Positions 61,087 to 64,000 of a stretch of 64,000 bases of DNA are shown piece by piece. Source of the DNA: Bartonella grahamii ATCC 700132. Its GTDB lineage: Bacteria > Pseudomonadota > Alphaproteobacteria > Rhizobiales > Rhizobiaceae. A program made the translations under genes and the position numbers. Below the pieces are notes generated by a model. The model was given only the letters and a program-made list of their open reading frames with translations, made no database searches and was not told the DNA's origin. The stretch covers positions 216,079-280,078 of the forward strand of contig NZ_KI912377.1 of the NCBI RefSeq assembly GCF_000518085.1, read 5' to 3'. Numbering within the stretch: the first letter of the stretch is position 1; every line of letters starts with the position of its first letter.

Positions 61087-61668
61087 CTATCGCTCTATGG
61101 ATCCGGTACGACGGATTTTTTTCTGTAGTAACAATATGCCGTATAATAATGCCTCTGCTGTAGGTGGGCACCCTGGAACATATATATCGACAGGCACGAT
61201 ACGATCACATCCACGCACTACTGAATAGGAATAATGATAATATCCCCCACCGTTTGCACATGATCCCATAGAAATCACATAACGTGGCTCTGGCATCTGA
61301 TCGTACACTTTTCTTAAAGCAGGAGCCATCTTATTTGTTAGAGTACCTGCAACCACCATCACATCTGACTGACGGGGTGAAGCTCGTGGCGCATATCCAA
61401 AACGCTCATTATCATAATGAGGCATTGAGCATTGCATCATTTCGATAGCACAACATGCCAAACCAAAACTCATCCACATTAAAGAACCGGTACGTGCCCA
61501 AGTAATCAAAGCATCTGCCGAGGTAACTAAAAATCCCTTATCTGATAATTCAGCATTAAGATCACGAAAAAACTTATCGTCAGACCCTATCAGCTCACCA
61601 GTATTGGGATCAATGATTCCTTTTGGTTTTGGAGCAGCAATCGTTGAATTATTAGATCTTAATTCCAT
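61087..61668 (-). CDS. nuoB: NADH-quinone oxidoreductase subunit B
   Basis: A 193-residue subunit holding the terminal [4Fe-4S] cluster N2, which hands electrons to quinone. Ligands are the tandem cysteines in [11 protein letters not shown], the cysteine in [13 protein letters not shown] and that in [12 protein letters not shown]. The N-terminal 35 residues are a variable extension ([19 protein letters not shown]). Its ATG lies inside the end of nuoA (10-bp overlap). Confidence 0.96.
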   Translation of the reverse strand: MELRSNNSTIAAPKPKGIIDPNTGELIGSDDKFFRDLNAELSDKGFLVTSADALITWARTGSLMWMSFGLACCAIEMMQCSMPHYDNERFGYAPRASPRQSDVMVVAGTLTNKMAPALRKVYDQMPEPRYVISMGSCANGGGYYHYSYSVVRGCDRIVPVDIYVPGCPPTAEALLYGILLLQKKIRRTGSIER

Positions 61669-62024
61669 TCAAGGGCTCCTTTTTTCCATTCATATATAAA
61701 CCCAATAGTCAAAATTGCTAAAAACACAATCATAGACCAAAAGCCAAACATACCTATTGATTCGAATGAAACAGCCCAAGGAAAAAGAAAAGCAACTTCA
61801 AGATCAAAAATAATAAATAAAATTGATACCAAATAGAAACGAATATCAAACTTCATGCGTGCATCACTAAATGAATTAAACCCACATTCATAAGCCGATA
61901 ACTTTTCAGGATCAGGGGAACGATATGCTACAATGTAAGGTGTAATCAACAAAACTCCAGCAATAACAGCTGACACAATAATGAAAATCAAGACCGGTAA
62001 ATAAGAGCTCAATAAATAAGCCAT
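61659..62024 (-). CDS. nuoA: NADH-quinone oxidoreductase subunit A
   Basis: A 121-residue membrane subunit with three helices, first gene of the operon. The hallmark [20 protein letters not shown] (cited in part) contains the conserved cysteine, and the second helix begins [20 protein letters not shown]. The ATG at 62024 has GGAAGAGGG upstream; a longer frame to 62063 is rejected. The promoter should lie in 62025-62320, where a 10-bp inverted repeat is found. Confidence 0.95.
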   Translation of the reverse strand: MAYLLSSYLPVLIFIIVSAVIAGVLLITPYIVAYRSPDPEKLSAYECGFNSFSDARMKFDIRFYLVSILFIIFDLEVAFLFPWAVSFESIGMFGFWSMIVFLAILTIGFIYEWKKGALEWN

Positions 62025-62103
62025 AACCCTCTTCCATCGTAACGAAATGCCTGAGTTTAACACAATGATTCAATATTGCGAGACCAAACAGACAAATTTA
62101 ATA

Positions 62104-62152
62104 ATCGCTCTATTAATTCTATTCATACGGCTTCAAAGGCATATAGAGCGAT
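62104..62152. promoter_or_regulatory. 10-bp perfect inverted repeat upstream of nuoA
   Basis: ATCGCTCTAT (62104-62113) and ATAGAGCGAT (62143-62152) are exact reverse complements separated by 29 bp. They lie 80-128 bp upstream of the nuoA start, inside the presumed promoter region of the nuo operon. This could be an operator for a dimeric regulator or a structured leader. It is too widely spaced for an ordinary terminator. Confidence 0.45.
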
Positions 62153-62322
62153 ACTTTTCTTATCGGCATAGGTAACGCAGAGCAAAGAAAGACGCAAGCC
62201 CTATTATTATAAACCATATAAAAAGAAAGAAAAAACATATCATCCCCCAATCAAATACTCCACCACCACACTCAATACTATATGGATATTTTAAAAAGGA
62301 AATTTCACAAGGAATCACGAAA

Positions 62323-62399
62323 TGGCGCGAGTGACGGGGCTCGAACCCGCGACCTCCGGCGTGACAGGCCAGCACTCTAACCAACTGAGCTACACCCGC
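62323..62399 (-). tRNA. tRNA-Asp (GTC)
   Basis: A 77-nt cloverleaf on the minus strand. The acceptor stem GCGGGTG pairs with CACTCGC (one G-U), the D arm is GCTCAGTTGGTTAGAGT, the anticodon loop CTGTCAC carries GTC, the T arm is GCGGGTTCGAGCCCCGT (overlapping by pairing), and CCA is encoded (62323-62325). It lies about 300 bp upstream of nuoA on the same strand. Confidence 0.96.
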
Positions 62400-62571
62400 G
62401 CATTTTTTTGAACCAATTTAATTTGGTACAAGCGGTCGTGTAAGGGGTTCATGCGTTTATGTCAAGAAGGATTATGCATTTTTAAAAAAAATTATCAAAT
62501 ACCATCTTTATTCTTGCGTTTAGAAAAATTTTTCCTTAAAGAGTTCCCATTCAATTGCTAATCATTGCATT

Positions 62572-62647
62572 GGGCGATTAGCTCAGCTGGTAGAGCGCCT
62601 CGTTTACACCGAGGATGTCGGGAGTTCGAGTCTCTCATCGCCCACCA
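62572..62647 (+). tRNA. tRNA-Val (TAC)
   Basis: A 76-nt cloverleaf. Acceptor GGGCGAT/ATCGCCC, D arm GCTCAGCTGGTAGAGC, anticodon stem CCTCG/CGAGG with loop TTTACAC (TAC), T arm GGGAGTTCGAGTCTCTC, and an encoded CCA at 62645-62647. A T-rich stretch follows but no clear hairpin. Confidence 0.96.
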
Positions 62648-63556
62648 TTTTATTTTGTAAATAAGTTTTTTATTTTACACATACTTATGAATGAATCGGC
62701 TTTTAAAAGCTTGTCTGTTAAAGTTTATGCTTTCTGCCTCTGCATAATTTAGCGTTTTTAAGTTCTATTCTTGAAAAACTATGCAATACCTTAACAAGTT
62801 ATCTATTTATCTAAGCGTATTGTTCAATAATCTTTTCTTCTATTCCAACTAACTTTTTGCTTCTCCCACAAAAAAAGCATTATAAATATACCTAATTTCC
62901 AGTCATATCTGGAAGAGATTTTAAACTGTCGATGCAAATCTTACATAAAGTTTTTTCAAATAGTGCAAACCAGCCATTCCCTCCAAGCCGCCCTTTAGAC
63001 GCACTAAATATCTAAATATTTTTATTTAAAAAATTAAAATCTTTTAAAGAGCTTTCTTATCGAATTATGCTTATTTAAACTCAATAAAAACTTTCCTTGA
63101 ATATATTATGTCATTCTTACAAATTTATCTCTCATAAACTGTCAGAACAATAACATTTTTTTTCGCAGATATGAACGATTTGAATAGAATAAATATCTGG
63201 AAAGATAAAATAATTCAAAAATACACGCCCGCAAAGAATTTAATATAATTTATCAAATATCTTCAACTGAACATTTCTTATTATTACGAATATCGGTCGT
63301 TAAAACTTAAAAAAATATCGCTTTGTAAAAAATTTTTAAACAGAAAAAAGAAATGATAAATACCATATTTACTTTTCATTTTTTCAGAAAAAGCGATCAT
63401 GTTTAAAAATGAAACTGTTAGATAACACACTCAAAGAATTAACTTATGAAGAATTATTTTAATTGAAATTTAAATAGTTTTACAAAGAACGCTTTAAAAT
63501 GCGTATTAAAATGATTGACCTTTTGCAAGAAATTTGTCAAAAAGCATATCCAGTTT
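62648..63556. other. 909-bp spacer between tRNA-Val and tRNA-Ser
   Basis: No gene is supported. The sequence is AT-rich, slightly less so around 62960-63010. Near its right end a 17-codon frame (63408-63461: MKLLDNTLKELTYEELF) has coding-like composition but is too short and isolated to call. No integrase, attachment-site duplicate or phage remnant was recognised beside either tRNA. Confidence 0.5.
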
Positions 63557-63646
63557 GGAGGGGTGGCCGAGCGGTTTAAGGCACCGGTCTTGAAAACCGG
63601 CGTGCAGGAGACTGTACCGTGGGTTCGAATCCCACCCCCTCCGCCA
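63557..63646 (+). tRNA. tRNA-Ser (TGA)
   Basis: A 90-nt class II tRNA. Acceptor GGAGGGG pairs with CCCCCTCC, D arm GCCGAGCGGTTTAAGGC, anticodon stem ACCGG/CCGGC-type with loop CTTGAAA (TGA), a long variable arm (GTGCAGGAGACTGTACC), T arm GTGGGTTCGAATCCCAC, and an encoded CCA at 63644-63646. A small hairpin (AGCAC/GTGCT, 63648-63664) follows directly. Confidence 0.96.
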
Positions 63647-63675
63647 CAGCACTTTTGTCGTGCTATAGCTGTAGC

Positions 63676-63794
63676 TTGCCAGCAGGTTTTGTATAATTTG
63701 CCACTAGGTTTTGTACCAATTTATTTTTTCTCAAAGAGTTTTAAAGATGTTCTCAAAGGGTCTTCAAATGCCTTTCAAAGGGTATTTAAAGCTC
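63676..63794. repeat. Degenerate 22-bp tandem repeats beside tRNA-Ser
   Basis: Two adjoining families occur. First, two copies of a 22/23-bp unit (TTGCCA..AGGTTTTGTA..AAT) at 63676-63697 and 63698-63720. After 8 bp come three copies of a 22-bp unit with core TCTCAAAGGGT at 63729-63750, 63751-63772 and 63773-63794, each with several substitutions. They fill the space between tRNA-Ser and the convergent dnaB. Confidence 0.6.
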
Positions 63795-63816
63795 CCTTTA
63801 ACGCATTTTTCTGCTC

Positions 63817-64000
63817 CTATTTTTCCAAATCACTAAAGCGTGTAAAATCCGATTGAAAGGCAAGGGGGACGATTCCTGTCGGACCATGGCGTTGTTTTGC
63901 TATAATAACCTCAGCTTTGCCCTTGGCTTGCTCCATTGCCTCTTGCCATTTGCTATACTCAGCAGTGCCTTCTTTGGGTTCTTCATTTTTGAGATAATAT
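63817..64000 (-). CDS. dnaB: Replicative DNA helicase, C-terminal end
   Basis: The minus strand enters from the right edge and ends at TAG (63817-63819), giving 60 residues of the C-terminus. The sequence has EVIIAKQRHGPTGIVPLAFQ (the conserved end of the RecA-like motor) and then FTRFSDLEK. This matches the C-terminal end of DnaB, the hexameric replicative helicase. The insert KEGTAEYSKWQEAMEQAKGK just before it is more variable. The rest of the gene lies outside the window. Confidence 0.88.
   Translation of the reverse strand, partial: YYLKNEEPKEGTAEYSKWQEAMEQAKGKAEVIIAKQRHGPTGIVPLAFQSDFTRFSDLEK

Noticed and set aside
62160..62384. 74-codon minus-strand frame
   Set aside because: Its first part is the tRNA-Asp gene read as protein (VLACHAGGRGFEPRHSRH is a common tRNA artefact). 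The hydrophobic rest has no support.
63676..63794. CRISPR array
   Set aside because: Units adjoin without unique spacers, are only about 22 bp and degenerate, and no cas gene is nearby.
63515..63856. 113-codon plus-strand frame at the right end
   Set aside because: It runs through the whole tRNA-Ser gene and the tandem repeats and into the dnaB 3' end. The protein is a translation of RNA and repeat sequence.

Overview
This is an AT-rich chromosomal segment of an alphaproteobacterium of the order Rhizobiales, most likely a Bartonella species. The evidence is the gene content and order: a nuoA-N block followed by birA and ribonuclease J, an rne/amidase/mrcA/prfB block, phosphatidylcholine synthase, an IalB-family invasion-associated protein, periplasmic SodC, and long AT-rich spacers between genes. 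The species cannot be fixed from the sequence alone. No insertion sequence, prophage or CRISPR array was seen.

Layout. 1-4075 (+): end of holB, then metG, tatD and an MBL-fold hydrolase, then a small lipoprotein. 4403-6697 (-): a membrane protein, a 3-hydroxyisobutyryl-CoA hydrolase-like protein and phosphatidylcholine synthase. 6881-8107 (+): a UbiH-type hydroxylase. 8108-16547 is the accessory part: a secreted PepSY-like protein overlapping a glycine-rich membrane protein, sodC, an HrgA-like putative nuclease, and a type III restriction-modification pair (res, mod). 16631-23318 (-): a suf iron-sulfur assembly cluster (nifS-like, sufB, sufC, sufD, sufS, sufT-like). The restriction system lies directly behind it, and no sufA is seen.

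23481-26402 (+): an alpha/beta hydrolase, tyrS and a bcp peroxiredoxin. 26739-31899 (-): prfB, which needs a programmed +1 frameshift, then PBP1A and a cell-wall amidase. rne is divergent at 32488 behind a leader of almost 600 bp. rne and the convergent ialB-like gene share a strong bidirectional terminator. A 1.67-kb spacer (35817-37487) looks empty but contains frame-shifted remnants of at least one decayed gene. 37488-46512 (-): mfd, sdhE, lolD, lolC/E, proS and rnj.

46559-62024 (-): birA and a complete 14-gene nuo operon for respiratory complex I, in the order A to N. The right end has tRNA-Asp(GTC) on the minus strand, tRNA-Val(TAC) and tRNA-Ser(TGA) on the plus strand, a patch of degenerate 22-bp tandem repeats, and the 3' end of dnaB on the minus strand.

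Most of the window is housekeeping: translation, respiration, Fe-S assembly (which supplies the many clusters of complex I), envelope synthesis, RNA decay and repair. Novelty is concentrated in 8.1-16.6 kb, the decayed spacer at 36.3-37.2 kb, and several short repeats or inverted repeats next to operon promoters.
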